Assembly (NCBI GenBank): GCA_048772705.1
Contig: JBLWGC010000202.1
Location: forward strand, 1-64,000
Direction: 5' to 3'
Origin: Leidyana gryllorum EB-2025a
Lineage: Eukaryota > Apicomplexa
DNA length: 64,000 nt
Position 1 is the first letter of the stretch. The number at the start of each line of letters is the position of its first letter. The notes beneath the pieces were generated by a model that did no database searches, was not told the origin of the DNA, and was given only the letters and a program-made list of their open reading frames with translations. Shown here piece by piece: positions 1-11,769 of the stretch. The position numbers were made by a program, and so were the translations under genes.

Positions 1-33
1 TTCGGGATATGAATGAATATTTCATTTGAGCAG

Positions 34-1653
34 TTGAAGGCTGCGATCCATTGCATAACCGCTTTCTACATTTATATGAGTCCCAAGTTGATGACTCCGT
101 ATCTGGAGAAGTCTATTCGCGTTTTCGAAAGTTTGGAGTTCCATTTCCACGAGGAAATCCGGTGTGCTGTGGTCCGGTTGGCAGCCAACATTACCATTGC
201 TGTCCACAGATTCAATAGCCCAGCGTTGCCGTGGTACAATCCCTCATTGAATGAGCCTTACTATGACAGCGATGACGAAGTCTGGCGGACATCGATCGAT
301 CGCGGCTGGAAGGGGGGTTTCCCAACTCAGAATACGTTGGGATCCACCACTCAATTGGTGTGGTTTGAGACTGTTCTCCCCAGTATCGCGTGCATCCTGA
401 GCAATGATAGCGACTCGGAAGTTATTACAGAGGCCACACACGTTTTGGCCATGTTGTTCGAAGTCCTCGGCCCGGGCTGCTTGGCTATGGACACCGGAGT
501 GCCCAACCAACCGGCACCTATCCACGAAGAGTTGTCGGGTGTGATCGTCAACGTCCTCAAAGCCCTCTTCGACAACACACATCCGTGTCAAGCTGCCTAT
601 GATGTCTCGTTGTTTGACGACGAGGAGGAGGCTCGTCTGCGGGAAGAGGAGCTGTTCGAGGGCTCTGGACAATTGTTGGGAGCCTTTGCTGAGATTCTGG
701 GCCCCCAACTCGCTCCCGCGATGTTCCGTGAATTCCAACCCGCTCTGCTCAAACTCGTTAACCACAAGACGAGCTTCTCGTTGCGGTGCAATGGGTTGGG
801 TTGCTACGCGGGTATCCTGCAGACACTCAACATTATCACCAAACCCGGAGCGACGACTGATGTGGTCGCGGCCAACGAGGCGCGTCAATTACTGAGACAC
901 TACAGTAGCGATGTGGTTGGGACTCTTTCGGAGAGCATTCGTCAGAATGTGTCGTCTATTCTGCGTCAGAACGCCGGTTTCTGCGCCGGAGTGATCGCTG
1001 AAGTTATGCCCGAAGAGCCTTCCTTCAAAGCCCAACTGGGTAACATTTGGACGTGCATCAAATCGGCTCTCATTGAGTACAGCCAACACACACCTATCCA
1101 ACAAGAGTTGGATGCATTGGACAACTTGGTGTCGGCTGTGGCCAGATTCATTGTGTACCTCCCCCCCTCGTCCTTGGGACCGGAGGCTCAGCGACCAGCC
1201 GAGTCGACGTCTTACGTCCCAATGGAAGAGGCCGTCGACATTGTGTGCAGAATGATGCCTCTCAGAACAGACTGGATGGAATCGGTCTCGTGCGCGAAAG
1301 CGTTCATCAAAATCATTCAGGAGTATCCCATTCAATTTGTGCGGAGCAAACTGGTTGAGATTGCCGAGGCGGCGATCCAGTTGGCGACAGTGCCCGAATG
1401 CGCCAAGTTGTTGGCCAAGAGCCCTGGAATGGTCCCAGAGCTCAAAAGCAATATGCATCACGACTTGACCATCGCCATTGTTCATCTACTGAACTATTTG
1501 GGAGAGGATATCGGTGTGCCCCCGCAGCCGGGCAGTCTGAAAGTGTGCTCAGTCGCTCTGAAGGACCATCCAGTTGTCAAGGAACTCGTTAGCCGGCCGG
1601 CTATTCTGCAGTCAACAGCCGCTAGAGACTTCATAATGTCCATTTTTCCGTGA
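34..1653 (+). CDS. Importin-4/Kap123-type karyopherin beta, C-terminal part
   Basis: This is the last exon of an importin-beta family nuclear import receptor, which carries cargo such as ribosomal proteins and histones through nuclear pores. It reads as a run of HEAT-like helical pairs. An acidic insert (DDEEEARLREEELFEG) sits about a third of the way in. The stretch 'MMPLRTDWMES' late in the protein matches the importin-4 pattern '(A/L)PLKEDWEEY' as I recall it. An in-frame TGA at 10-12 precedes the first ATG (13), and 'catttgagcag' at 23-33 looks like a 3' splice site. I therefore think the exon opens at 34 and that earlier exons lie outside the window. It ends at a TGA, 170 bp before the next gene on the same strand. 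IPO5/RANBP6 is the main alternative identity. Confidence 0.72.
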   Translation: MKAAIHCITAFYIYMSPKLMTPYLEKSIRVFESLEFHFHEEIRCAVVRLAANITIAVHRFNSPALPWYNPSLNEPYYDSDDEVWRTSIDRGWKGGFPTQNTLGSTTQLVWFETVLPSIACILSNDSDSEVITEATHVLAMLFEVLGPGCLAMDTGVPNQPAPIHEELSGVIVNVLKALFDNTHPCQAAYDVSLFDDEEEARLREEELFEGSGQLLGAFAEILGPQLAPAMFREFQPALLKLVNHKTSFSLRCNGLGCYAGILQTLNIITKPGATTDVVAANEARQLLRHYSSDVVGTLSESIRQNVSSILRQNAGFCAGVIAEVMPEEPSFKAQLGNIWTCIKSALIEYSQHTPIQQELDALDNLVSAVARFIVYLPPSSLGPEAQRPAESTSYVPMEEAVDIVCRMMPLRTDWMESVSCAKAFIKIIQEYPIQFVRSKLVEIAEAAIQLATVPECAKLLAKSPGMVPELKSNMHHDLTIAIVHLLNYLGEDIGVPPQPGSLKVCSVALKDHPVVKELVSRPAILQSTAARDFIMSIFP

Positions 1654-1823
1654 TGAATGAATGATCAGTCAGTCATTCAATCAGCAATAGTGAACCAAAA
1701 AAGCCCTTTTTGTGCACCACCAACATGGATAACATATGTAACGAACTCAAACACTATGACATGGTAATGTCGTTACCATCACGCTCAGTAGTCAATGGCA
1801 GAGTATCGTAGGACCACCGTATT

Positions 1824-4800
1824 ATGGCAGCGGAGGATCTCCGCAATCGACTGAGCCAACGAGATTTGAGTATCAATACAAACAATGACTTTGACCGTGT
1901 TATCCAGGCCCTCACACGCGCTATCACTCAGGATCATTCCAGCGAAGTCCGACGGGCAGCAGGACAGGCGATGAGCGAAGTCATTATCGATTGTGCTCAA
2001 TTGCGAAATAAAGAGGTGAATATCTCTGACTGACTGACTGACTGGCTGACTGACTGACACCACCCTCTCCCCCTCTCCCCCCTCACTGACTGACTGACTG
2101 ACTGACTGAATTACCACCGACACCACCACCACCACCAACACCACCTGTTCAGCGATTGTCAACTTGTGTCAAACTCGTCGACACTTGGCTTTGGGATGAT
2201 AAAGAAGAGAGCGGATACAACCAGCAGACCAAACGCAGCGAACTCAATGACTGCGCGGCTTATGTGATGAGTTGTGTCCTTCTCCAACTTGAAAGCGAAA
2301 AGGAGCGCAAAATACCCCAAGACCTCCTGGGCCCGACTATCATTGAACACTTTCTCCGAACGTAAGCTCGAGGAGAGGACCGAGCAGCCTGCATATGTCC
2401 CTTCCCCGTCTCCCATCGCAGACATGACGAGATGCAGCAAAAGGGGAGACTTCCAGTCGAGGGGGCGCTCAATGTACTCACAGAAGTCACAAGAAGGGCG
2501 ACACCATCCAGCAGAGCGCTGCCCTCGATCCCCAGCTTCCTCTTCACCACCATCATGACAGCGTGTTCGGAGACGGGCTCCCCCAAGAGCGGAGACGTCC
2601 ACTGGCACCTCTTGAAAAAACAGGTCCGACTGCTGGTAGAACTCGGACGGTGGGTCTCCTGGACCACCGTGGGGTCGTGGATCCAATCTCTGGCCGAGAC
2701 CTGGCGGAGACACCGGATAGCCGGCGATAAGGAGATGGAGACGCCGGCAGCAAGTCCGGAATCGGACGCCGTGAAACTGATCGTCGAAGCTCTGGCATTG
2801 TTGACAGCAAAGTATCATCGATCTCTCCTGGAGGCCTCGAACGCCGACGCATTTGAGATTCTCAGAGACGTCGTTGTCGACCTCGCACAGCTCATCACTC
2901 TGGGAGACATGGAAGCGATGGACATCGACTTGTTTGAAACCGTGATGGCGTCGCTGGCGACAACACTCCCAGGGTGTCAGGGAATCGACTTTAGCCGCAA
3001 CTGTGCCGCGTCTCTCCTCGACGCCGCCACAATGGCTCTGAGCAAAACAGCTTCTGAGGCCGCACGCGAGGTCGAAACAACCACCTCGGAGATGGTCGTC
3101 GACGATGAAGACGACGATTGGGACATAGAGTTGGCAGACGAAGACGGCGGACTCGAAGCCAATGATGAGGGCGGATCAGATTGGAGACGAACCGTCGCCC
3201 TCACAACTACCCTTCACGGACTACTCACTCCCACTATTCTCTACGATGATCGGGGAGACACCTTGACCGAAAAGGCACTCTCTGCCCTCATCAAATTAGG
3301 TCTAGTTAGCCACGAACGGGTCATCACATCCAGCGTTGCCAAAGCGGTCGTAGACATCCTCGGCACCTACCTGAACGCTCGAGACCGAATCTCACCATCC
3401 CTATTAACCAATCCAATTCTGGTGAGCCAAACCAATACACACACACCCAATCCCCCCTTAACACACACACACCCAATCCCCCCTTAACACACACACACAC
3501 ACGATCCTCCCCCCCCCACACACACACACACATACACACACACTTCACCTCGCAGATCGGAGACGCGTGTGAATTGGTGGTGTCAGCGAATGATGAGGCG
3601 GTTTTGGGGATCATCACAAAGCTTCTCACGGCCTACTCTGAGTTTCAAAGTACCGATCTCTGTTCGTCGAAGAAAGACACACAGGCCGCCTGCACTCGGA
3701 TGGAATCATCGCTCGTCTCATTCTTCCCACAAGCGTCGGGAGCTTCCCGTCTACGCATTCTGGACGCTCTTTGTGGTGTTTTGGAACCCACTGCAGATCT
3801 TGAAGGACTCGTGTGCGATCTCTTCAGTAGTCCCAGTGTCGTAGATTCGCAGGCGACCAAGGACTTCTGGAGCCGTCTCGCCACCACCTATGTCTCCCGC
3901 AGCACCTCAAAGACACTCCGTCTTCCTGAAACCACCAATCCGACACTTCAGGAACTGGAATTCCGCAGTGAGCTCTATCATCACTTCACTTGTTATCATA
4001 CGTGTGTGTGTGTGTTTTCGCTTGCAGGCGCGGTGGCTGAACACGGCGGGCAATGGACTTTGGCGGCATCGGCTCCGGCTTGTGCTTGGCTGGAAGCTGT
4101 GGAGACGCGGAGGGGTCCGATGTGAGTTGTTTCGTTTGTATTGGTGTCTCTCTCGCACATCTTTCTTTCTTTCCTTCACCCACCAGAGACGCCATGTTAT
4201 CGGGTCTGATGGTTCTGGGTTTCCTGACCTTTGTTCAGAGCCGCGAAAGTGTCCCTCGGGAGCAGCTGAGAGGGCGGGTGCCGAGCAAATGTGCAGTGTA
4301 TCCGCTGACGTTGGAGAGTGTGTGTCCGCACAAGTGCGAATTGCTGCAAGAGGCACTGAGTCAGGGCAAAGGATTGTGTTTGCGGTGGGAGTCTGGGTAC
4401 ATTTTTGGTCTCTGTTTGACGGTACAATCGGACGCTGAGCTTCTGAACGCGGCGACGAGTATCGTGACGTCTCCCGAGAGTGACGTCTTTGACACCTTCG
4501 AGAGCGCTTTCAGAGTCCTCCAGCGATCTGATCCCGCAGCTCTGGCGGGATTGGCCTCCGCATCGCAGACCCGGCGGCAGCTGCATGTGGGGTCACTGGG
4601 AGCGTTGATCGCTGTGGAGGGTTGCAACGCCCAGCTGTTCCACACCCGCGTGAAGGAGGCGTCGCAGGACCCGGTGGTCGCAACGGTGTGTGCAGTGATA
4701 TGGGCGGCCCGATTTCAGTCTAAGGGTCTGTTGAGCCCGTCAGGAGGGACTCCTTCGACACGGGAGAAAGAGACGTGTCAACAGCAGAGTATGGGCGAGA

Positions 4801-5930
4801 CTGGGTTCAAGAGTTTTGTGGAGAATCTGTTGGGACCACTGGGAATGGATTACGATAAGATTCTGCGCAGTGGACTGTACAATAGTCTGCTGAGTAATCT
4901 ATTTGCACTGCCTCTGATCCAAGAGCTGTTCTCGAGCCACTATAGTCCTCATCCACTAAGTTTGGTTCCGAGCACTGTCACAGAAGACACTTTGGCCGAA
5001 TGGCGGAAACGGTGTCCGAACCCCCCAATTTGGGACTATCGGGCGCTCGAATTGCCTCTGCGGACCCGTTTATTAGCCGTAATGCGTCGCGTATGGGGTG
5101 ATAGAGTTCGGGAATTGGTGTTGACCAAACACGAGCAGTTGCTGTGTGAGTTGGTCGAGATGGAATGGAAATTGGAGAGGGACACTTTGAGGGCGTTCGG
5201 TGATAAATGGCCCCTCACTCTGACGTGTCAGGAGGACATCCCGTGCATCGCGGCTGTCTCTGCCTTTTATCTCCAATTACTGCAAAGCGGGTCTCCCTTA
5301 ATGATTGCTGAGTTGAAAGATCGCGAAGATTTGGTCAGTCAGATGCTCAAACTTGTAGAGTCGGATGAGGCGTATGTGTTGAAGGTCGACTTTGGCGGTG
5401 GCCGCAGCCGAAGCAGTGACGCGGCGATCGAATTGCGTCGATTCGGAATTCAACTTTTATCAGCGACGCTGACTTTGGCCAGTCCAAGCGGTATCCGGGA
5501 GCTACTGAGATCTGCCGATAACGAATTGGCAAAGTATCTCCTCTCTCAGTATCAAACAATCGCCGAAGCCAATCTCAGTGGCACTCTGACTGGTCTGGCT
5601 GAAGAAGACGACACTCTCGCTACCTTAGCCACCAATACTCTCACACAGATCGTCATGAACCATCCGGATTTGGGAGAGGTCGTCAAGTGTAATACCGACA
5701 AACTCAAGCAGACACTGCAAGTTTGCCATAGATACTTCTCAGCCCTTCTGACCAAAACCCGTAAGTCAACACTGACGACAGTGACAGTTCCCCAATTGCT
5801 GTCTACAGAGATGAAAGAAGCCACCAATGAGCGACTGAAGTCCATAGACGGTTTGATAAATCTAATCGACCGGGTCAGTCTCCCCTCAGACAAATGGATT
5901 CCGTGGCCGCTGACCGCGAGAGAAGACTGA
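1824..5930 (+). CDS. CAND1-like HEAT-repeat cullin regulator, six exons
   Basis: Likely a cullin-associated NEDD8-dissociated protein, which exchanges substrate receptors on cullin-RING ligases. Exons read 1824-2015, 2153-2361, 2422-3421, 3556-3967, 4028-4121 and 4187-5930; all joins keep frame at GT-AG sites. The product is about 1,200 residues, close to CAND1's 1,230. The support is an all-helical HEAT-like composition. A strongly acidic loop (DDEDDDWDIELADEDGG) about 365 residues in is followed by 'SDWRRTVAL', where CAND1 has its acidic loop and 'SWKVRRAAA'. The C-terminal block 'EMKEATNERLKSIDGLINLI' resembles the CAND1 end. Overall identity is low, so another large HEAT protein remains possible. 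Introns 1 and 3 are swollen by TGAC and CA microsatellites. Confidence 0.55.
2030..2110. repeat. (TGAC)n microsatellite in CAND1-like intron 1
   Basis: Two runs of the tetranucleotide TGAC/CTGA lie inside the first intron (2016-2152), followed by CAC-rich sequence before the acceptor. It is non-coding. Confidence 0.9.
3436..3545. repeat. (CA)n and CCCAAT-CCCCCTTAACA repeats in CAND1-like intron 3
   Basis: CA dinucleotide runs alternate with two copies of a roughly 27-bp unit containing CCCAATCCCCCCTTAA, within intron 3422-3555. Stop codons and the missing protein character show this is intronic although the frame stays open for a while. Confidence 0.85.
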
Positions 5931-6195
5931 AGATTGAAGATTGAAGATTAGAGGTTTAGTCGACAATAATTGTATCTCTTTATATCCCTCCTCTCCGCTC
6001 CTCACCCTCAAGAAACAACAACAACTTGGGTGATAGCGCTGTGAGTATATATTTATTAAAGGCAAGAATTTCGGAGGAGTGTTCGTTTCTGAAAGGGGAG
6101 AGACGACGCATTCATTCAGTCAGCACGGAGAACGAACGAACGAACGGACGGACGCGAAAGAACGAACAGAGAATCCCAATAAATCGTTGTCAATC
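5931..6195. other. Convergent 3' intergenic gap
   Basis: A gap of 265 bp between the stops of the CAND1-like and FKBP genes. It holds short direct repeats (GAAGATTGAAGATT; GAACGAACGAACGGACGGACG) and A-rich stretches that could serve as 3' processing sites for either gene. I see no gene in it. Confidence 0.6.
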
Positions 6196-7207
6196 TCAGG
6201 AGAACATTTTGGAGTACGCGGCTTTGTCTGCTTCGTTTTGTTTCTTCTCCAATTCCTTGGCTTGTTCGTATGCCTTGCGGATCTCAGCGTTCTTTGGCTC
6301 CTTGACAGCGGCAGCCCGGAGATCTGCCTTGGCTTCAATGGGCATCCCATTGTTCATTCGTGCCACACCCCGACGATAGAGTGCCTTGACATTATCCGGC
6401 TCGTCGGTCAGAACGGCAGTCGCCGCAACAGTCGCCTCAATCCAAGCTCCCAACTTGATGTATGCGCTGTGACAGAAACAAAACAATTATCTTCGATCTC
6501 ACTCGACTCTGTGAGAACTCACTTTGCCAAATTCAAATTGAGGCTCAGACGCAGTGCCTTTCCAGCAGCCTTATCATTTTCGGGCCAGTCGTCCAGTTGA
6601 CCCAACAGACCAACACCCTCCTTGTACTGCAGGACGGCTTCTTTGTTGTCGCCCTTCTTGAAAGCATCGTTTCCAGCAACTTTCAGAGCTCCAGCCTCGT
6701 TCAACCGCTCGTCAGTCGTCATTTCCCACGCCTCCTTCTTCTTAGGCGCAAAGTGCAACAGCTCCACCTCGAACTGCGCAACATTTCTACACACACAAAC
6801 GCACACACGACACTCACCACCAAAGTAGCGTTGGGAGGGATGGTAGGGGGGGAGCCGGACACGCCATAAGCAAAGTCAGGTGCCAGAGTCAGAATGGCTT
6901 TCTCGCCTTTGCACATCGACAAGACACCGACATCCCATCCCTTGATAACTTGTCCTTTGCCCAGGACAAATTTGAACGGGTCGCCGCGATCCACAGAGGA
7001 ATCGAACTTGGTACCGTCAGTCAGCTTCCCGGTGTAATGTACTGTGACCTCATGGCCGTTCTCGGGGCGGCTGAAAATCAAAAGTGTCTATGTTACCCAC
7101 CATCCTATCGACCAGACTCACTTGTCAGCCTGACCCTCAACCAAAATCTCCTTGACAACCTTTCCGTTGCCCAGCAGATCAATCTTCTCACCAATTGGGG
7201 CGCTCAT
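6196..7207 (-). CDS. FKBP-type peptidyl-prolyl isomerase with TPR domain
   Basis: An FK506-binding immunophilin: one FKBP isomerase domain followed by tetratricopeptide repeats, the layout of co-chaperones that dock on Hsp90. Exons on the minus strand are 7207-7122, 7070-6818, about 6773-6523 and 6466-6196. The FKBP core shows '[15 protein letters not shown]', '[13 protein letters not shown]', '[13 protein letters not shown]', '[10 protein letters not shown]' and then 'FEVELLHF'. These include the usual Tyr, Asp, Trp, Tyr and Phe pocket residues. The TPR part contains 'LNLAK' and '[12 protein letters not shown]'. The length, about 283 residues, fits a single-FKBP co-chaperone. It runs convergent to the CAND1-like gene. 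The exon 2/3 join uses an acceptor at '...gcgcag|TTCGAG', which restores the conserved beta strand. Confidence 0.93.
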
Positions 7208-8306
7208 GTCTCTGTCGAAAGGTACACTGAAATTGATTGGTGTAGAATTTTTTTGATACGAGTCGTCTGTGCATCACCAACGGCGCGTTTCTCCCCTGCG
7301 GCCAAGGGGCTCTTGGCCACAGTGGAAACGAACGCACAATGACTCTGGACATTGGATAATAGGCGATGGCTGCGCTCAACCGTCCATTCACAAAATGGAT
7401 AGTTGACTTATCGCGGCTGTGGTAAAGGCTCCAATGTACATTTCACAAACCCTACGCATCATCGACAGACGGCTACCCACAGATTGTAAAAGGAGTCGGT
7501 TCACGATGCTGAAACTGACTCCTCTCGTCTTTGTCCACTGTTCGCGCAATCCTTCGCCAATGTATCGGCCCTCTATTGTAATAGGCGGTGCTCGAAGACG
7601 AGGAGTCGCTTGCAACAACAACGCCCAACGGCTGCGACTCTATCTCAGAACTTCAATACTCCGTCCGTCACCGCGACTCCGTTCGCTATGTGAACGACAG
7701 ATCGGTTCGATGATCTGTACTCTATGTATTAGCCGCCTTTCGGGTGGGTCTGGTCAGCCACGCGAGCAGACCGCCGGATCAGCAACACCGTCTCAGTCCG
7801 CGACCCCGCCCTCCCGGGCTTACTATTGTAACCCTTCGTTAGGTTGATTCGCGTACGTCAACCCCCCAATAGCGCAGCCCGTGGGTGAGGAACATCGGAA
7901 GTTCGATTCAGGACCTCCTTTGTACCTCTCCCATATGGTGACCGACCGGCGCTACAGCCAATATAGTCTTTCAATCGCATGTTGTCCTCACCCAGGCTCA
8001 CAGAGCAGTTCCCCGGACACCTCGCTAACTCAGAGTCTCACCAAAGGCCGCACCAGTCACATGACGCTCACGAAAGTGTGTGTGTGTTCGTATCTCTGTG
8101 TGTGGTCGATCGTGAATGTTTGTGAAGCGGTTTTGGCTCGGAAATTACGATTGAATTGCGCACGGCTCTGTACTATACATCAATAGTGTGGTACCAACGG
8201 AAGAGAGAAACGGTCAGCAGGTGGATGTACTTTTCACGGAAAGGCACCGTGCCGGAAGCAACGCGTCCTCTCTCGTACCCCGCCAGTTAATCAGCAAAAC
8301 TCTTGC
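7208..8306. other. 1.1-kb stretch with no supported gene
   Basis: Open frames here are short, start mostly at non-ATG codons and show no family features. There is a GT-rich run near 8073-8102. I looked for tRNA, 5S rRNA and snRNA signatures and found none that fold convincingly. It may hold promoters, the 3' region of the F-box gene or an unrecognised non-coding RNA. Confidence 0.5.
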
Positions 8307-10300
8307 TTAAACTGTGCCAACGACATCCTCCCCGGCTTGAGTAAAAACTTCTTTGTGCAAACTGGGCGGACACACAGTCGGCAGCGTCACAGGAACATCC
8401 AGATACTCCAGGTCTTCAAACCTTTGATCCAAAATCATGCGACTGAGCCACCATGCATCTGAAGTAATGACGCCGACAGTGCCTAAAACCCCCCCCAGAG
8501 AACTCTGAGCCTCCTTCAGTGTCCCTTCCAGCATGTCAGAATACCACTGACTGATGATCGTCCTGGGCAAGTTCGTTGAATACATAAATGGGAGGTGGAC
8601 AGCCGGAGGAGAAGGACATTTCCATTGCAAGTATGCCCACTTGTCGCCATCCTCAAGTGAGTGAGCCGTCAGATACGTATCGATCTCAACAGCCGACCAC
8701 CCGATGGATTCCAGCACAGCCCGGAGAGTGGCATCGGTATAGAGTCCGGAGACAAGCTCCAATTGCACCTTAGGCCACGGATATTGCAGAAGGGCTGCCG
8801 CTTGGAGGCCGAAACGGATTCGAAGGCCTTTCCGTCGCCAAACAGAGTGCCCGACCAAAATCCAATAAGCCAATACCGCGAGATCCGAAGCTATCCCGGT
8901 AACACCGACATATTGAATTTGACAGCTCTCAATCACACGCTGGAGCGCGTCCGGTGACTCACTTATTCCAGCATACAGGCACAGCACTTTGACACAATCG
9001 GGATGCCAACGTGGGGAGCTCGTCCCTTTAGACAGAGCTTCGACGAGCGTCCATCCCTGCAGAGGTAATTCGATCCGCTGCAGATTCTCAAACGGCAGAG
9101 CTTTGATGCACTCTTCCGTTACATATGGGAAGGCGCTGTCGTTCACACACATAACCTGTGTGACCTCTGACCAATCCACCGGGTGCTCCAGGCCGCTCCC
9201 ACTCAAAAACGCTGTCTCACCACTCACCAACCCAATATTCGTGGGAGGGAGCACAGCGGGAGGCTCGATTAGTGGGAGTGCCTGCCATTGAACAGGCGGG
9301 GACTCCAGATTCCGAGTTCGGGCTAAGCGGAACCATCCGAGGCTCGCACGCACAGTCAGAGGCGATCGCACGATCACTCGGGTTTCGTAGACACACCGTT
9401 GAGCCTGGAGAAGTGCCACAGACGGACTCGATTGTAGAAAAGCGCGACACAGCGGATGCATATCGCGCTCTCGATCGGTCCATTCTTTCTTAAGATAGTC
9501 CACCAGCCTCTTTGACCCCCTATACTCTGTGATCACTGAAGCCTTCACATTACCCACCTCGCGCAAGTTGGCCACACGCCTGATGTTGCTTCAGCGTGCC
9601 ATTGCAAAACATCGGTCGCCCAATTGTATGCTTTCGGTAGGAATGCCGCCAGGGAGGCGGATTTCTTCCAACCCCCGTCAACCACTGAAGAGGGAGAGTC
9701 AGAGATTTTGAAGATCCAATACTTGAATTCGGGTTTCGTCACCGCCACAATAATGTCATTGGGGCCTTCACCCACTGCCCGATGGAGTGCCTCCGCCATA
9801 GAGTGGCGAATAAAGGGAAGCTGCTTCCTACTGACAGCCAAAAACTCCAACATCGGTGCGTCGATATGCAGTGACACTTCAGACAGGCTGGAAGCGTGCA
9901 AGTCCAGATACTTCAGTGCGGGGAAAGTGAGAGTTTGGGACCGCAACGGCCCTTCACTGCTAAAAGTCACCATCAGGGTCGCCTTCGTCAGTGTTGGCAA
10001 ACCCCATTTGCACATCTTGTGCAATAGATCGAGAATGCGGACATCGTGCTTATGCTCGGGCTCTTCGATCCACTTGATTGATTCCAAGCGTGGGCACGAT
10101 CTGTGCACCCACCCTTCGAACCACGAGACGTCGCGCAGCCAAGACCACAGGTTTCCTGTAAAATCAAGTGTTTGTGACACCAACAAAAAATGTCCCGAGT
10201 GAAGAAGGTCGTAAGTCCGTTTACATATCCCCGCCGTTCTGGTCAACTCCCATAGGGGTAAGAATCTCAGAATTTGAGGCCAGCATTGGTCAATCAGCAT
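8307..10300 (-). CDS. F-box-like protein, possibly two exons
   Basis: The N-terminus 'CWPQILRFLPLWELTRTAGI' has the pattern of an F-box, the Skp1-binding motif of SCF ubiquitin ligases. The rest looks like degenerate leucine-rich repeats ('FPALKYLDLHASSLSEVSL' and similar), common in F-box receptors. The first ATG giving the F-box is at 10300. Two long frames meet at 9545-9575. A 36-nt GT-AG intron ('gtgtgg...gtgaag', about 9589-9554) would join them in phase into one protein of about 650 residues. If it is not spliced, there are two adjacent genes. The gene sits alone between two gene-poor stretches. The substrate cannot be guessed. Confidence 0.55.
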
Positions 10301-10336
10301 CCCTCGGCACCACAATCGCAAAAAGTCGTCGCGCAC

Positions 10337-11283
10337 ACTAGTGTGCTGACTGTCAGTTGTAGGGCGATGTCCTATGGTAATGCCGCACAGGATTCTGCTG
10401 CATTCCCTCGACGTGCAGCTTGATCGAAACGTTGTGTCTCTTACACACGAGATCCAAACGGAGACCCACTTCGCCTGCTTGATCTACTGCACGATCCTGG
10501 CTCGCTGTCTATCCAAACTTGACGGGCGAGTATTAGATGCTTCGACTGCTTCCCCACCCATCCATGAGAGATCAATGGCACTGTAGTTCTGAAACGTCGT
10601 CTCACAACAGCATCACGGCCATCAGGTTAGACACTCGGCGTCGGACGTCACGCATTTCTGCGCTCGTGGCCGCAGGAACCAACAGCTCGACGAGTCACAC
10701 ACTAAAATCGCTGTAGCACAACATATCGTGGGGGTTTCTATGGGCAATCCCCCAACTTTTGTGGCTACATCAAATCGGCTGGTCGATATGGCCAATTCGA
10801 GACCTAAAGGCACGTTGTGGTGATTGACGCCCCTCTTGACCGGCTGGGAGCACAATTCTGTCGTGATCTCTCCTCTGGTGGCTGGGAACCACTTCCAACT
10901 ATCGGCTCTCCATCTGGCTGCCGATCTAGAGTAGCACGGGATTTGTCAGGAGCTCGTTCTCCGCCGATTGCATATGTAGTTAAGGGACGAACTTAGGCTC
11001 TGGTGGCGGTAATGGGCCGCTGGGCCTACTATACTAATGAGATTCGGTCTTATCAACCCAACCCTGGCAGCAACCTGGACACCAAGGAAAAAAGAACAAG
11101 AACACACACACAAACACACACACTGATGCGAGAGCAGATCATGTGACGTCACCCTCAATGGTGTGAGACACAGCTTTGATGTTTTGATGTTTTTCACCAA
11201 TGATGTGTTCAATGCGGCCCCGCAGAGATTTGGGTCGGTAGGACAAAAACGGGGTTAGGGTTTTGAGAGTGTGAAATCTTTTT
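10337..11283. other. 0.95-kb stretch with no supported gene
   Basis: There are only short, compositionally unconvincing open frames. CA-rich sequence lies at 11100-11125, and a 'tactatactaatgag' segment near 11027 resembles a branch point. It is probably the upstream region of the F-box gene plus the 3' flank of the fragmentary gene at 11284. Confidence 0.45.
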
Positions 11284-11620
11284 TTAATCATATGGATTTG
11301 GGTGCTTCTTAGTTGTGAGCTGAAGAGGAGTGCTGTTGTTGTTTCGTTTCAATTGCTGTTGTTCTTCTGGTTTGAGTGACTTTGCCCGACGACGGATTGG
11401 ATCATGATGGACAATTATCAACGCTCTGAGTATAAATACTGCGGAGAACTTGTAGGAATCTCTCTGATAATCAATGTGTGCAATCATCTCCATCAGCTGA
11501 GGGTCTGATGCTTGTGGCCCTACCAGCATGACAGAGATGAGACATCGATTCATTGTCTCCACAATTAGCCCATTTTCTTCGAGTTGTCGGAATATGGGTC
11601 TAGTCAGGGAGCCTACAACC
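11284..11620 (-). CDS. Unrecognised protein, probable terminal exon
   Basis: A minus-strand open frame ending at 11284. It can be extended upstream to about 11611, where 'gggggttgtag' gives a plausible 3' splice site. The peptide starts 'GSLTRPIFRQLEENGLIVE' and continues with helical sequence before a Gln/Asn-rich end. The helical character and the acceptor suggest a real last exon. I could not place a first exon with a matching donor; one ATG-led segment near 11700 (MSSVLSHTT...) lacks a GT donor. I recognise no family. It could also be a chance frame. Confidence 0.3.
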
Positions 11621-11769
11621 CCCAGCAGTTGAATTGTGAGTCAGAGTGAGAGTATTTTATCAAAAAGGGAGGTTAGAGTAGTATGTGACAGCACAGAGCT
11701 CATGAGAGTGGCCGTGGTGCGGACGGCGGATATGATTGGTGGTTAGAAAGGGGACCCATATATATAGCC

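Noticed and set aside
7880-7910. tRNA-like T-loop sequence GTTCGATTC
   Set aside because: The flanking bases do not pair to make T, anticodon or acceptor stems.
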